59,036 bases of DNA from Thiomargarita sp. (GTDB lineage Bacteria; Pseudomonadota; Gammaproteobacteria; Beggiatoales; Beggiatoaceae). Both the position numbers and the translations under genes were made by a program. Where the stretch lies: the NCBI GenBank assembly GCA_020720115.1, contig DYPD01000005.1, positions 1 to 59,036 on the forward strand, given 5' to 3'. The stretch's first letter is position 1; each line of letters starts with the position of its first letter. This document shows positions 32,580 to 42,022 of this stretch, piece by piece. The notes beneath the pieces are model-generated. The model did no database searches. It saw only the letters and a program-made list of their open reading frames with translations, and was not told where the DNA came from.

Positions 32580-34154
32580 ATGAACTATCAACAGTTGAAA
32601 TGCTCAACGGTTTTGTGTTTGTTGTTTTATGCCATTGGCAATGCAATGCCCACACAGGCAGCGGCTAATTCTCCTCAAGCAGAGGTGATAGCTTCGCCGT
32701 CTGAGCGTTTTGGCTTTGCTGATGTGCGCCGCCGTGCAGCGGATTTAGCGGCAACTGAATATTCTGATCAAGGCGGCGAATTACCGACGATTTTGCAAAA
32801 TCCTAACTTTGGATATGACCAGTACCGCGACATTCGCTACCGCACAGACAAAAGCATTTGGTTAGCGGAAGGATTGCCCTTTGCGTTGCGTTTTTTTCAT
32901 CGCGGTTTTTTGTTTAATCGCAAAGTCAGTATCAATCTGGTTGAAAACGGTGAAGTCAAACCTGTGGTGTATGACAAAGCCTTGTTCGATTTTGGCAAGA
33001 GCACCTTGCCACAAGAACAATTACCTGCCGACTTGGGATTTGCTGGAATGCAGGTGTTTTATCCCCTGCAAGATGATGCGCATTACAATGAAGTGGCGGC
33101 TTTTTTGGGCGCGAGTTATTTCCGTGCGGTAGGACGCCAACAAAATTATGGTCTATCTGCACGCGGGCTGGCTTTGGATACAGGGCTGCCGAAAGGAGAA
33201 GAGTTTCCTTATTTCAGTGAGTTCTGGATCGAAAAGCCGGATAAGGATGCCATTCAGTTGACCATTTATGCGTTGCTGGATAGCCCAAGCGTAACGGGCG
33301 CGTTTCGTTTTCTGTTGCAACCTGGGGATGCGACTGTATTGGATGTGAAATCTGTGTTGTTTTTACGCCGCGATGTGCAAAAGTTGGGCATTGCACCTTT
33401 GACCAGCATGCATTATCACGGCGAATTGCGCGAATCTCTGTATCTGGATTATCGCACGGAAGTACATGATTCTGATGGTTTATTGTTAAATTTTAGTAGT
33501 GGCGAGTGGCTTTGGCATCCGCTGAATAATCCGCGTCAATTGCATATTCACAATTTTGCTGATGCCAGTATGAAAGGCTTTGGATTGTTACAACGCGACC
33601 GTAATTTTGAACATTATCAAGACCTTGAAGCGGTTTATCACAAACGTCCTGGGGCTTGGATTGAAGCGAAAAACTGGGGAGCAGGGCGTGTTGAATTGGT
33701 GGAAATTCCCACGGATGCCGAGCGCAACGACAATATCGTCGCCTATTGGGTGCCCGATCAGGCAGCAGTGGCTGGCAGCGAATTAAATTTTGATTATCGC
33801 TTGCTGTTTGGCGTTGAAACAGTGGATAAAGTGCCAGGCGCACGCACTTATGCCAGCCGCATTGGCGCGGGCGGCAGCGACAGCAAGGACACTGATGTGC
33901 GTAAATTCATGTTGGATTTTACGGGCAGTAATTTGGCAAAATTACCATCAGATACCAAGGTTGAGGCGATTATTTCGTATTCTGCTGGCGAGGTGCGTAA
34001 TAAGATCGCGCAATACAATCCATTCACAAACGGTTGGCGAGTGTTTTTTGAACTCTTTCCTGGTGATGCGGAAGCGGTTGAAATCCGCTGCTTTTTACGC
34101 GCTGACAAGGATGTATTGAGCGAAACTTGGAACTATCACTGGTATAAAAAATAA
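32580..34154 (+). CDS. opgG: Periplasmic glucan biosynthesis protein OpgG
   Basis: The 524-aa product starts at ATG 32580, which opens a signal peptide (MNYQQLKCSTVLCLLF, cleavage near TQAAA); an in-frame ATG at 32541 is also possible. The mature protein is OpgG/MdoG throughout: FGFADVRRRAADLA, YDQYRDIRYRTDKSIWLAEG, FLGASYFRAVGRQQNYGLSA, RGLALDTGLPKGEEFPYFSE and GSDSKDTDVRKFMLDFTGSN. OpgG acts with OpgH to make and branch osmoregulated periplasmic beta-glucans. It is followed by a 160-aa gene and opgH. Confidence 0.95.
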   Translation: MNYQQLKCSTVLCLLFYAIGNAMPTQAAANSPQAEVIASPSERFGFADVRRRAADLAATEYSDQGGELPTILQNPNFGYDQYRDIRYRTDKSIWLAEGLPFALRFFHRGFLFNRKVSINLVENGEVKPVVYDKALFDFGKSTLPQEQLPADLGFAGMQVFYPLQDDAHYNEVAAFLGASYFRAVGRQQNYGLSARGLALDTGLPKGEEFPYFSEFWIEKPDKDAIQLTIYALLDSPSVTGAFRFLLQPGDATVLDVKSVLFLRRDVQKLGIAPLTSMHYHGELRESLYLDYRTEVHDSDGLLLNFSSGEWLWHPLNNPRQLHIHNFADASMKGFGLLQRDRNFEHYQDLEAVYHKRPGAWIEAKNWGAGRVELVEIPTDAERNDNIVAYWVPDQAAVAGSELNFDYRLLFGVETVDKVPGARTYASRIGAGGSDSKDTDVRKFMLDFTGSNLAKLPSDTKVEAIISYSAGEVRNKIAQYNPFTNGWRVFFELFPGDAEAVEIRCFLRADKDVLSETWNYHWYKK

Positions 34155-34170
34155 TCAAGGCATTAAAGGC

Positions 34171-34653
34171 ATGGAAGCAGAGGTTGTAGGATTGGAAGAA
34201 GCCCAGGAAGTAGAGACCGCGCAGCGGATACAAACCTACCTAGTTGCCTGTGGTCTGCCGTTGATCCAGGCGCAAGCATGGCTACCAGAGATTATCGCCG
34301 CTGGCGGCGGACACACCCGCGTGCCTCCAGAGGCTTTGGGCAGTTATTTGTGCGCAGCGCAACAACACCTGACCCATTGGCTCTCCAGTACCCTGGATTT
34401 ATTGCCTGGCGATTGTCGCTTGCTGGTAGCGCAGGCAACCCTGCCTGAATGGTATGGGCAGCAAGCCCAGCGCTCAGATTTTATTGCCGCCTCCGTGAAG
34501 CATACCTGTGTACCCGTATTGCCCTCAGTGGCACCGCTGGATATGCCCATTCAGCCCATTCGCTTGCGCTCTTTGTGGCTGGCGTTGCGCTTTCTCTGTC
34601 GTCCTTGCAAGCCGTTTGGACACCGCTTGTTAGGCTGGCTACACCGTTTATAA
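34171..34653 (+). CDS. Possible detached N-terminal region of OpgH
   Basis: This 160-aa protein lies 16 bases after opgG and 14 before opgH. I recognise no named domain. It is helical and acidic at the start (ETAQRIQTYLVACGLPLIQA) and becomes proline-rich then basic at the end (PVLPSVAPLDMPIQPIRLR, RFLCRPCKPFGHRLLGWL). E. coli OpgH has about 150 extra cytoplasmic N-terminal residues with a similar order: helical segment, proline-rich PEPWR-like patch, basic stretch before the first membrane helix. The downstream OpgH lacks that part, and 160 + 696 aa is close to the 847 aa of E. coli OpgH. A split gene is inferred from position and size, not from clear similarity. Confidence 0.55.
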   Translation: MEAEVVGLEEAQEVETAQRIQTYLVACGLPLIQAQAWLPEIIAAGGGHTRVPPEALGSYLCAAQQHLTHWLSSTLDLLPGDCRLLVAQATLPEWYGQQAQRSDFIAASVKHTCVPVLPSVAPLDMPIQPIRLRSLWLALRFLCRPCKPFGHRLLGWLHRL

Positions 34654-34667
34654 CCCACAGATAGACT

Positions 34668-36758
34668 ATGAAAAATTTTCTTTATCCGGCTCGTTCTCCG
34701 CGTCTGCGGCGGCTGTTTTTCTTTGGTTTAGTGGGCTTGACCACTGTGTTTGCGGTGGGGTTGCTGACCAGCGTTTATCAAAAAGACGGGCTATCTCCCC
34801 TAGAGTTGGCGTTGCTGGCGCTGTATGCGATTTTGAGCGCCTGGATTGCGCTTTCATTTTGGTCTGCCACCTTGGGTTTTTGGATTCAATGGCGGCAAAA
34901 AGATGATTACGCCATCTACGCTTGCGCCCGCCACGCCCAAACTGAAGCGGGCGGCGAGAGCCAAGCGCCGCTGGCGCCGCTACACACCGCCTTGCTAATG
35001 CCGGTGTATAACGAAGACCCCAAGCGTGTCTTTGCTGGATTACATGCCATGTGCGATTCTCTGCTGAACACGGGTGAACAGCAGCATTTTGATATTTACA
35101 TCTTAAGCGATACCCGCGACCCGGAAATTTGGCTAGAAGAAGAACTGCGTTGGCGGCATTTAAGCCGCACTATGCAAGGCAAAATTGCCGTGTATTATCG
35201 CAACCGAGTGCAAAATACCGAACGCAAGGTGGGTAATATCAAAGATTTTTGCATTCATTTTGGTGGGCATTATCGCTACATGCTGGTGTTGGATGCCGAT
35301 AGCCTGATGAGCGGCGAAACCCTGGTAGACATGGTGCGCGTTATGGAGCGCAATCCTAAAGTGGCGCTACTGCAAGTACCGCCAATGCCAGTCAATAAAG
35401 AATCCCTGTTTGCCCGCATTCTGCAATTTGCCGGCAATGTGTATAGCCCGATTTTCACTGCCGGATTAAATTATTGGCAACTGGGCGAAGGTAATTACTG
35501 GGGACACAACGCCATCTTGCGTGTGCAAGCCTTTACCAAAGAATGCGGATTGCCGCGCTTACCAGGACGCGAACCCTTCGGCGGAGATATTTTTAGCCAT
35601 GACTTCGTAGAAGCCGCCATGTTGCGTAAAGCTGGCTGGCAAGTCTGGCTAGCATATGACTTAGGCGGTAGCTACGAAGAATTGCCACCCACGCTGATTG
35701 ACTTTGCTAAGCGTGACCGCCGCTGGTGCCAAGGCAACCTACAACACAGCAGCCTCGTCATGGCGCAGGGCTGGCATCCGATCAACCGCCTGCATTTTCT
35801 CATGGGCATCATGTCCTACCTCGCCTCACCGCTATGGTTACTCTTCCTGATTCTAACCGGCGTAGACGCCTATTTTCGCAGCCAAAGCCTACCAGTCTAC
35901 TTCACTGGCGCGACTCTATTTCCCGTGTGGCCTGCTTCCTACACAGTAGAAATGGCAACTGTCCTAGTCGTCACCCTCTTCATGCTATTTCTGCCCAAAC
36001 TCTTAGCATTAGCCCTATTGCTTAAACAACACACGCTCCCGCTATACGGCGGTGCTCTCAAAGCCGGCTTAAGCGTTCTCTTAGAAACCCTGATTTCTGT
36101 CCTCTTAGCACCCATTCTAATGCTCTTTCAAACCAGCTTTGTGGTAGCCATTCTATTACGCCGCAATATCAGTTGGTCAACCCAACAGCGCGAAGATCAT
36201 CAAACCGGCTTGTTTGAAGCCATCGCCGCACACGGCACCCACACCTTGCTAGGTTTCATTGTTGGCTGGTTTAGCTATCATTACATTAATAATTTCTTCT
36301 GGTGGCTCACTCCCGTACTGGCGGGTTTAGTGCTATCCATTCCTCTCTCCATGCTACTGAGCAACCTATTTCTAGGCATTCGCACCCATCGCATCGGTTT
36401 ATTCCTCACCCCAGAAGAAACCAGTCCACCCTATGTACTCCAGAGATTGCACTATTATCTGGCACAACCTGATCCGCCTTTACTGAGCAACCAATCCAGC
36501 AGCCGCTTTATGCAGGTTCTGCTAGAACCCCCAGCGCATAACCTACACACCGCCCCGCTACCACCTGCCCATCACGGCAAACGCCATCGGCATTATCTAC
36601 AAGGCTTGATTTATCAATTGCTTGAAGAAGGTGCAGAACGACTCAACACAGCGGAAAAACGCGCCCTACTCTCAGATAAAGAAGCGCTACAAACCCTGCA
36701 TATTCTTTTCTGGAGCCAAACGCAGCCGCCGTTTGCGCAGCAAGAACAACAAATTTAG
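34668..36758 (+). CDS. opgH: Glucans biosynthesis glucosyltransferase OpgH
   Basis: This 696-aa inner-membrane GT2 enzyme has two N-terminal helices, then the catalytic domain with TALLMPVYNEDPKRVFAGL, LVLDADSLMSG (the DxD-type acidic pair), FTAGLNYWQLGEGNYWGHNA and SHDFVEAAMLRKAGWQVWLA, and RDRRWCQGN (the Q/R-x-x-R-W product motif). About six C-terminal helices follow. It polymerises UDP-glucose into linear beta-1,2-glucan and exports it. It is about 150 residues shorter at the N-terminus than E. coli OpgH (see the preceding gene). Confidence 0.96.
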   Translation: MKNFLYPARSPRLRRLFFFGLVGLTTVFAVGLLTSVYQKDGLSPLELALLALYAILSAWIALSFWSATLGFWIQWRQKDDYAIYACARHAQTEAGGESQAPLAPLHTALLMPVYNEDPKRVFAGLHAMCDSLLNTGEQQHFDIYILSDTRDPEIWLEEELRWRHLSRTMQGKIAVYYRNRVQNTERKVGNIKDFCIHFGGHYRYMLVLDADSLMSGETLVDMVRVMERNPKVALLQVPPMPVNKESLFARILQFAGNVYSPIFTAGLNYWQLGEGNYWGHNAILRVQAFTKECGLPRLPGREPFGGDIFSHDFVEAAMLRKAGWQVWLAYDLGGSYEELPPTLIDFAKRDRRWCQGNLQHSSLVMAQGWHPINRLHFLMGIMSYLASPLWLLFLILTGVDAYFRSQSLPVYFTGATLFPVWPASYTVEMATVLVVTLFMLFLPKLLALALLLKQHTLPLYGGALKAGLSVLLETLISVLLAPILMLFQTSFVVAILLRRNISWSTQQREDHQTGLFEAIAAHGTHTLLGFIVGWFSYHYINNFFWWLTPVLAGLVLSIPLSMLLSNLFLGIRTHRIGLFLTPEETSPPYVLQRLHYYLAQPDPPLLSNQSSSRFMQVLLEPPAHNLHTAPLPPAHHGKRHRHYLQGLIYQLLEEGAERLNTAEKRALLSDKEALQTLHILFWSQTQPPFAQQEQQI

Positions 36759-36762
36759 CGCA

Positions 36763-36825
36763 TAAAAAAACCTGACAGCGATTTCTTCAACAAAGTTAAG
36801 AAGAATAGACTGTCAGGTAGTTTTT
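36763..36825. terminator. Bidirectional terminator between convergent genes
   Basis: ACCTGACAG (36770-36778) pairs with CTGTCAGGT (36810-36818), with inner pairing of TTCTTCAAC/TTAAGAA. A7 precedes and T5 follows, so it serves opgH (+) and the FKBP operon (-). Confidence 0.85.
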
Positions 36826-36852
36826 ACAACTCAGCTACTGCAAACAAACTGC

Positions 36853-37566
36853 TTATTGAGCAGCATTCATAATATCCAATAACTCAACTTCAAACAATAG
36901 CGTAGATTTAGGCGCAATCTTCGGTGGATGTCCTTCCGCTCCATAAGCCAGTTGATACGGAATAAACAACTGCCATTTTTCACCCACTTTCATTAATTGT
37001 AGCGCCTCAGTCCAGCCCGCAATAACCTGATTCAACGCAAAAGTAGCAGGTACTTTCCGCGCATAAGAACTGTCAAATTCTGTACCATCAATCAAAGTAC
37101 CGCGATAATGTACTTGCACAGTGTCAGTTTCTTTGGGAGATTGACCTTCAGCAACAGCGGTAATCACTTTATATTGCAAACCACTGGGCAAAGTTTTTAC
37201 CCCTTCTTTTGTGGCATTGGCAGCTAAGAAATCTTTGCCCACAGTTTCATTTTTAGCTGCTTCTTCTTCTATACGTTTAGCCCGTTCTTGGATTACACGT
37301 TGCTGAAACGCAGTAATAGCAGCATTCATTTCTTCTGCCGTAAGCAGTGTTTTAGCCCCTTGCCCACCGTCTTTAATACCCTGCAATAAAGCGGCATAAT
37401 TGAGTTCAACCTGCTGTTTACGCAGATTATCTCCAATATTATAGCCAAAGCTATAACTGAGTTTATCATTGTCACTCTGCAATGTAACTGGCGCAGATTC
37501 CTCCGCCACAGCAGTTAAACTGAACGCTAAACTGATACCTAAAACCACCGATTTTTGTTTAAGCAA
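36853..37566 (-). CDS. FKBP-type peptidyl-prolyl isomerase (FkpA/Mip-like)
   Basis: The 237-aa product starts at TTG 37566, 7 bases after AAAGGAG, overlapping the glycosyltransferase stop by 8 bases. A signal peptide (cleaved near AVAEE) leads to the helical dimerisation domain (KLSYSFGYNIGDNLRKQQVE, LTAEEMNAAITAFQQRVIQE) and a C-terminal FKBP domain. The latter has VQVHYRGTLIDGTEFDSSYA, VIAGWTEALQLMKVGEKWQL and IPYQLAYGAEG. It folds proteins in the periplasm. Coupling to glycan genes is unusual and may be just transcriptional convenience. Confidence 0.92.
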   Translation of the reverse strand: MLKQKSVVLGISLAFSLTAVAEESAPVTLQSDNDKLSYSFGYNIGDNLRKQQVELNYAALLQGIKDGGQGAKTLLTAEEMNAAITAFQQRVIQERAKRIEEEAAKNETVGKDFLAANATKEGVKTLPSGLQYKVITAVAEGQSPKETDTVQVHYRGTLIDGTEFDSSYARKVPATFALNQVIAGWTEALQLMKVGEKWQLFIPYQLAYGAEGHPPKIAPKSTLLFEVELLDIMNAAQ

Positions 37567-38788
37567 CGGAAATCTCCTTTAATTGCGCTTGGTAAATGTC
37601 ATATAACTGACGGATGTTTTTTTCAATATCAAATTCTGCCAACACTTTTTCTCTGCCTTTTTTCCCCATTGCAACACGTTGTTCTGGGTTGCTAATGAGC
37701 TTTTTTACCGCATCAGCATAGGCTTGCGGCTGTCTAGCAGGGACTAAATAACCGCTGATACCCTCTTCAACTAATTCAGGAATACCCGTAATGTTTGACG
37801 CCACTATGGGCAGTTCTTTAGACATGGCTTCCATTAACACCACTGGAAGACCCTCACTCACACTGGTCAAAATAAAAGCATCTGCTTGATTATAATATTC
37901 CTGAATACGTTCTTGCAGAACCATGCCGAGCAATTCAATATGCTGCCACAAATCATAGCGATCAATCAGAGCTTCTATTTTTCCCCGTTCTTCGCCTTCT
38001 CCTACCACCAAACAACGAAATTCAATCCCTTCATCGCGTAAAATCCGACAGGTTTCCACTAAATACTGATAGGCTTTTTCCCACACCATGCGTCCAATGG
38101 CTAACAAAGTAAATACCTGATTCTTACGCACAGGAGCAGGCGGAAATCTATTAGGATTCAAACCGCAATGCACTACAAAAACTTTGGCTGCGCATTCTGG
38201 CAACACACTGAGCATGAAGTTTTTATTGTATTGAGAAATAGAAATGACAAACTTAGCATGTTCTAATTTTTCTTTAATCAAAATACGATCTACCAGCAAA
38301 GCCGTGCCATGTCCAGTGACGCTGTAAGTAATGCCAATGAGCTTAGATAAAATAATGCCGATAGTGGCATTGCCCTGAAAGAAATGTGCGTGAACATGCT
38401 GAATCTTTTGCTGTTCAATTTCTTTAGCCAAGTAAATAGCTTCAGCAAAGTGATATAAACTGCGAATGCGATCCCGAAATTTAGTACCGCGTCGAGAAAC
38501 AACATAATACATCCAGTAAAAATATTTGCCCGGCATACGCCACAAAAATTCCCAGTGCGCTTTAATAAACATCAGCAACTTTAAGGGGAAGACATAAAAT
38601 ATCTGATTTTTAAAATGTGCATCTTCTGCAGAAACTTCAGATGCTTTTGGCGCATGAAGAGATAAATGCTTAATTTCTACGCCTAGCTTTGTCAAACCCT
38701 CAACTTCACGCGAAATAAAAGTATGACTGGTTGCAGGAAATTCTGTGTGTAAGTAAGCTAAAGACAATAAGGGATGAGTTTCAGCCAT
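37559..38788 (-). CDS. Glycosyltransferase family 4 (GT-B)
   Basis: The 409-aa product starts at ATG 38788 after TTGGAG, a start I prefer over the frame extending to 38872. It is a GT-B fold. The N-terminal acceptor half opens LAYLHTEFPATSHTFISREV, a block typical of exopolysaccharide colanic-acid-type transferases (WcaL/AmsK style). The C-terminal donor half has LLAIGRMVWEKAYQYLVETC, GEGEERGKIEALI and the E-x7-E region SVSEGLPVVLMEAMSKELP followed by IVASNITGIPELV. It probably adds a sugar to a lipid-linked or exported glycan. Confidence 0.9.
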   Translation of the reverse strand: MAETHPLLSLAYLHTEFPATSHTFISREVEGLTKLGVEIKHLSLHAPKASEVSAEDAHFKNQIFYVFPLKLLMFIKAHWEFLWRMPGKYFYWMYYVVSRRGTKFRDRIRSLYHFAEAIYLAKEIEQQKIQHVHAHFFQGNATIGIILSKLIGITYSVTGHGTALLVDRILIKEKLEHAKFVISISQYNKNFMLSVLPECAAKVFVVHCGLNPNRFPPAPVRKNQVFTLLAIGRMVWEKAYQYLVETCRILRDEGIEFRCLVVGEGEERGKIEALIDRYDLWQHIELLGMVLQERIQEYYNQADAFILTSVSEGLPVVLMEAMSKELPIVASNITGIPELVEEGISGYLVPARQPQAYADAVKKLISNPEQRVAMGKKGREKVLAEFDIEKNIRQLYDIYQAQLKEISVA

Positions 38789-38837
38789 AAAAAAGCTCCA
38801 AAATAATCTAAAGTTGCTAAAGAAAATGCCAGTTGTT

Positions 38838-39713
38838 TTATTCGTGATGTGGTTTAAACCAATAAAACACACCGGTTAATTGGGCAGCTAATTTACTAAT
38901 GCTTGCGCTTTCATTAATATCTAAGGCTTTTAACTTAAACAAATCAGTGTTTAAGGTATTCCAGCCAAAATCCATTGTGCGAGCAGAATGAAAGCCCGCT
39001 TGTTTTAAGTATTGAATATCGCGGTCGCTGTAATCCCCATTGGGATAAGCAAAATGCGCTACCGTGCGCCCTAGCAAATGTTCTAGCTTGTGTCGGCATT
39101 CATTGATTTCTTGCCAACTTTCTTCGGCACTACAATGCGGCAAAATTGGATGAAAGCAGGTATGGGCTTGAAAATCTACGCCTGCTGCTTGCATTTCCTG
39201 CATTTCTTCACGGCTTAGTGCTTGGCGATCAGGATAATTTTTTTTCGGACTATAACCCACTTCATCATGTAGGCGTTGCAGCATTTCTGTGCGTGTCAGT
39301 TGTTTTAAGCTGGCATTATTTGGGTAGCCATTTTTCCACCAAAAATGGCGTTGGGTATCTACAATATGGCTACACACAAAAATCGTAGGTTGTAATTGAA
39401 AAGCACGGATAGTTTCCAACAGCGCATAATTGTTTTTGTGTCCATCGTCAATTGTAATAACTAAGGCTTTGTTTGGAATACTACTCCAGTTTTGCTGATG
39501 AATTGCGTTTACCAGTTGCGACAAACCAATGAAATTATAATGCTTGCTTAAGAAACTAATATGTTTATGAAAGATTTTTGGTTCGGGATCGTGATACACC
39601 ATTATACCGACCTGATTGCGGCGCCAGACTTCTCGAATCAACCAAGGCAAACCAGAGAAACGCACGGCAAGCCACAGTAGGTTTTTAGCAAGCTGTTTGG
39701 CGAAATTGAACAC
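38838..39713 (-). CDS. Polysaccharide deacetylase (NodB domain)
   Basis: The 291-aa product starts at GTG 39713, 8 bases after GGAGG. It is a carbohydrate esterase 4 (NodB) domain. ALVITIDDGHKNN holds the catalytic and metal Asp, FQAHTCFHPILPHC the metal-binding H-x3-H, and HFAYPNGDYSDRDIQYLKQA the substrate-groove motif. The N-terminus is amphipathic rather than a clear signal peptide (LLWLAVRFSGLPWLIREVW). It removes N- or O-acetyl groups from a polysaccharide, and sits first in an operon with a glycosyltransferase and an FKBP isomerase. Confidence 0.9.
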   Translation of the reverse strand: MFNFAKQLAKNLLWLAVRFSGLPWLIREVWRRNQVGIMVYHDPEPKIFHKHISFLSKHYNFIGLSQLVNAIHQQNWSSIPNKALVITIDDGHKNNYALLETIRAFQLQPTIFVCSHIVDTQRHFWWKNGYPNNASLKQLTRTEMLQRLHDEVGYSPKKNYPDRQALSREEMQEMQAAGVDFQAHTCFHPILPHCSAEESWQEINECRHKLEHLLGRTVAHFAYPNGDYSDRDIQYLKQAGFHSARTMDFGWNTLNTDLFKLKALDINESASISKLAAQLTGVFYWFKPHHE

Positions 39714-39807
39714 GGATAACCTCCAGAAATAGGGCGGTGTTGTAAGGAGTCAGATTGCTCACCAGCTAGTATACATCAGCCCATAAAGATACATGGATTT
39801 CAGATTA

Positions 39808-39842
39808 AAACGCCGGATAGCTTTGTTGAAACTATCCGGCGC
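39808..39842 (-). terminator. Rho-independent terminator of DUF302 gene
   Basis: CGCCGGATAG and CTATCCGGCG form a perfect 10-bp stem with an 11-base loop. On the minus strand it is followed by TTTTAATC. Confidence 0.85.
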
Positions 39843-39864
39843 GGTAAAAATGACTTAAAACGGA

Positions 39865-40419
39865 TTAAATATCGCCAGCGGCAGCGGCGTGGATGATGCT
39901 ATCAATATTGTCTCGGACTTTTTTGGCTAAGGCTTGTAATTCAGGACTCAGGCTTGCCATACCCATGACCAGGTCCATGTTTTGTGTTAATAACCAATCT
40001 TTACCTTGGGCATCGGTTACAGCGGCGATGCGACAGGGCAGGTAGGCTGCAAAGGTGAGATCGTAGTCCACCATTTTCTTGGCAATTTGTGCGTCACAGA
40101 ATTGGAAAATTTCCATGCGATACACATTTGGAACACCTTGGGCTTTGAGTTCTTCAGACAAGGGTTGATGTGCAACCAGCTTCATATTCAAGGTGTTAGC
40201 ACGCAATTTCATGGATTCAATGGCTTCATCCATAGACACGCCTTCGGCAACCTCGACTTTCCAGACAGTTTGAGAAAAATCCATCGGCATGGGCGCTGCT
40301 GCGTTTGCGGCGGGCGTTTGCGGCGGTGGAGCGGATGGATTTTCTTTAGCAGCATCAGACGCATAGCTAGGTAGGCTGATAAGTAGGGACAAGCTGACAG
40401 CGGCAAGATGTTTAAGCAT
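39865..40419 (-). CDS. Secreted DUF302 protein
   Basis: The 184-aa product has a signal peptide (cleaved near SYASD) and a Pro/Ala linker (APPPQTPAANAAAP). The DUF302 domain follows, with VWKVEVAEGVSMDEAIESMK, VYRMEIFQFCDAQIAKKMVD, FAAYLPCRIAAVTD and MGMASLSPELQALAKKV. The function of the family is unknown; periplasmic homologues co-occur with sulfur or metal metabolism. Two conserved cysteines (FCD, PCR) could bind a ligand. It is monocistronic. Confidence 0.8.
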   Translation of the reverse strand: MLKHLAAVSLSLLISLPSYASDAAKENPSAPPPQTPAANAAAPMPMDFSQTVWKVEVAEGVSMDEAIESMKLRANTLNMKLVAHQPLSEELKAQGVPNVYRMEIFQFCDAQIAKKMVDYDLTFAAYLPCRIAAVTDAQGKDWLLTQNMDLVMGMASLSPELQALAKKVRDNIDSIIHAAAAGDI

Positions 40420-41027
40420 CTGTAAATACCTCCAGGGTGGTTTTTTAAGTTTAAGGGTGAAGCAAGTTTATGTGGCGACGCCTGTTGGCTAAAAAGCCTT
40501 AAAGTACATCTTTTTATAAAATCAATATTGATATTTTATCGTTACTTTACTTGCAATTATAGCCGTATTGATCTTATAAACCGCGTATTTTTGACAGAGG
40601 TCTGGGGTTACTCAGAAGGGCTAAATCTACAGCGAATTGGATTTTTTTACAATGTGCTGGCAGGTTTGAATAATTATCCCAAGCAGCGCCACGCACATCG
40701 CTTTTGCGCTGTTATTTTTTGCCACAAAAGCCCCATTATAAAGCGATTGCATGTCTTAATTGCCTTGACGGATAGAATAAAAAACCAATTAAAAACAAAT
40801 GGATAATAATCAATCAAAACTTAACAAAAACTTCGATAGCCTCATTAGATAAAGCTTTTTATACTATTACGCTGACTAGCCCGTATGCTTTTGCACATGA
40901 TTTTTGCATTGGTTTTGCGGGGTCTGTTACAGAAAAAAATCACCAGCCGCAGTTACTGACTATGAAAACAAATATAACTGCATAAACCCCTTCAGTTACC
41001 AATCACAACTTGTATCGGAGTGGATAA
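40420..41027. other. Gene-free 608-bp interval
   Basis: There is no convincing ORF; the 92-codon frame at 40528 has no ribosome binding site. CAGCGC/GCGCTG followed by TTATTTTTT (40684-40720) is a plausible plus-strand terminator for a short transcript of unknown origin. The right part should hold the promoter of the gene at 41028. The left part is the upstream region of the DUF302 gene. Confidence 0.4.
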
Positions 41028-41822
41028 ATGAACCCGGTATTAACCTATGCAGAAATAAATGCTCTGCTCAATCGGAGTGCGCCAATTACAGTGCGCCGCG
41101 TTTTGCCTAAAGATTTTATTGAATTCTATGTCCGCCATCATTTGCAAGAGATTGAAAGTATGATGGATTCTTTTAAGGCAATATTGACTTTTCCAACCAC
41201 CGAACGCCAGCTACCGCAATTGATCAAAGTTAAAATTGAATCTCAGTTGCTTAAAGATTTGTCGGAATGCGAAGGAAAAATTAAAGGTGAGGTAAATGAT
41301 TTGTTAAGGAGAACTGCACAGCGAGGCGTATTGCAATCTTCTATTATGCTGAATGTGCTTTCGGCGCGTGCCTTTCCTTTTTGTTTGCTGAATACCATGA
41401 CCTTTGAGCCAGAAACTAAAATCTATATTCCTTGCTATGTGATTTTGTGGGCACAACATGAATCTAAAGATCAACCGATTAAGGTTTGGTTAGAACTAGC
41501 ACCTCGCTATGAAGAGCATTGGAAATATCTACCGCTTTCTCAGCGGCGTTCTACGCAACAAATTGTACGTTTTCCGATGGGACAAGTGGATTTTTGTGCT
41601 TTTAATACAGTAGTTTCGGTGATTTTGCATAATATACCTTCTGACGCTGAAGCGACCCTAAGTGGCAAAAGCCGCAAGCAAATCATGCAGGAATTGGTGG
41701 ATTTGCGTAAGCGTTTGGTGCGTCAAGATGGGCAGAAAGGTAATTTTTTGCACATTACCTGGACTTCTCACGAATTACCTGGCTCGAAATTTCTGCCAAT
41801 TCAGGAAGCAGGTTTTATTTAA
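41028..41822 (+). CDS. Protein of unknown function (264 aa)
   Basis: It starts after CGGAGTGG, 4 bases from the ATG. There is no signal peptide or membrane segment. The first third is helical (FIEFYVRHHLQEIESMMDSF) and the rest mixed alpha/beta (IYIPCYVILWAQHESKDQ, IKVWLELAPRYEEHWKYL, FPMGQVDFCAFNTVV). I do not recognise the family. It is upstream of, and in the same direction as, a second unknown protein, a small GTPase and a roadblock protein. Gaps of 200 and 109 bases mean separate promoters are possible. Confidence 0.7.
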   Translation: MNPVLTYAEINALLNRSAPITVRRVLPKDFIEFYVRHHLQEIESMMDSFKAILTFPTTERQLPQLIKVKIESQLLKDLSECEGKIKGEVNDLLRRTAQRGVLQSSIMLNVLSARAFPFCLLNTMTFEPETKIYIPCYVILWAQHESKDQPIKVWLELAPRYEEHWKYLPLSQRRSTQQIVRFPMGQVDFCAFNTVVSVILHNIPSDAEATLSGKSRKQIMQELVDLRKRLVRQDGQKGNFLHITWTSHELPGSKFLPIQEAGFI

Positions 41823-42022
41823 ACAGTGGTAGCGCAAGCTGCTGGATTTGCTTAAAAAGCAAAAGTATCAATAGGTTAGATTTGGCTTGTTCTGGTTTTT
41901 TGTAGATTAAAACTATACAATTTCCGCTGGCATTGAGTATACTAACCGCCACTTTGTCAGCCGTGACACAGTGCGCATAATGCTTTGTATTAAACAAACG
42001 GCTTGAAGTAGTCTTCCATATC

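Noticed and set aside
40528-40806. 92-codon ORF upstream of the 41.0 kb gene
   Set aside because: No ribosome site, odd composition, and it crosses a possible terminator.
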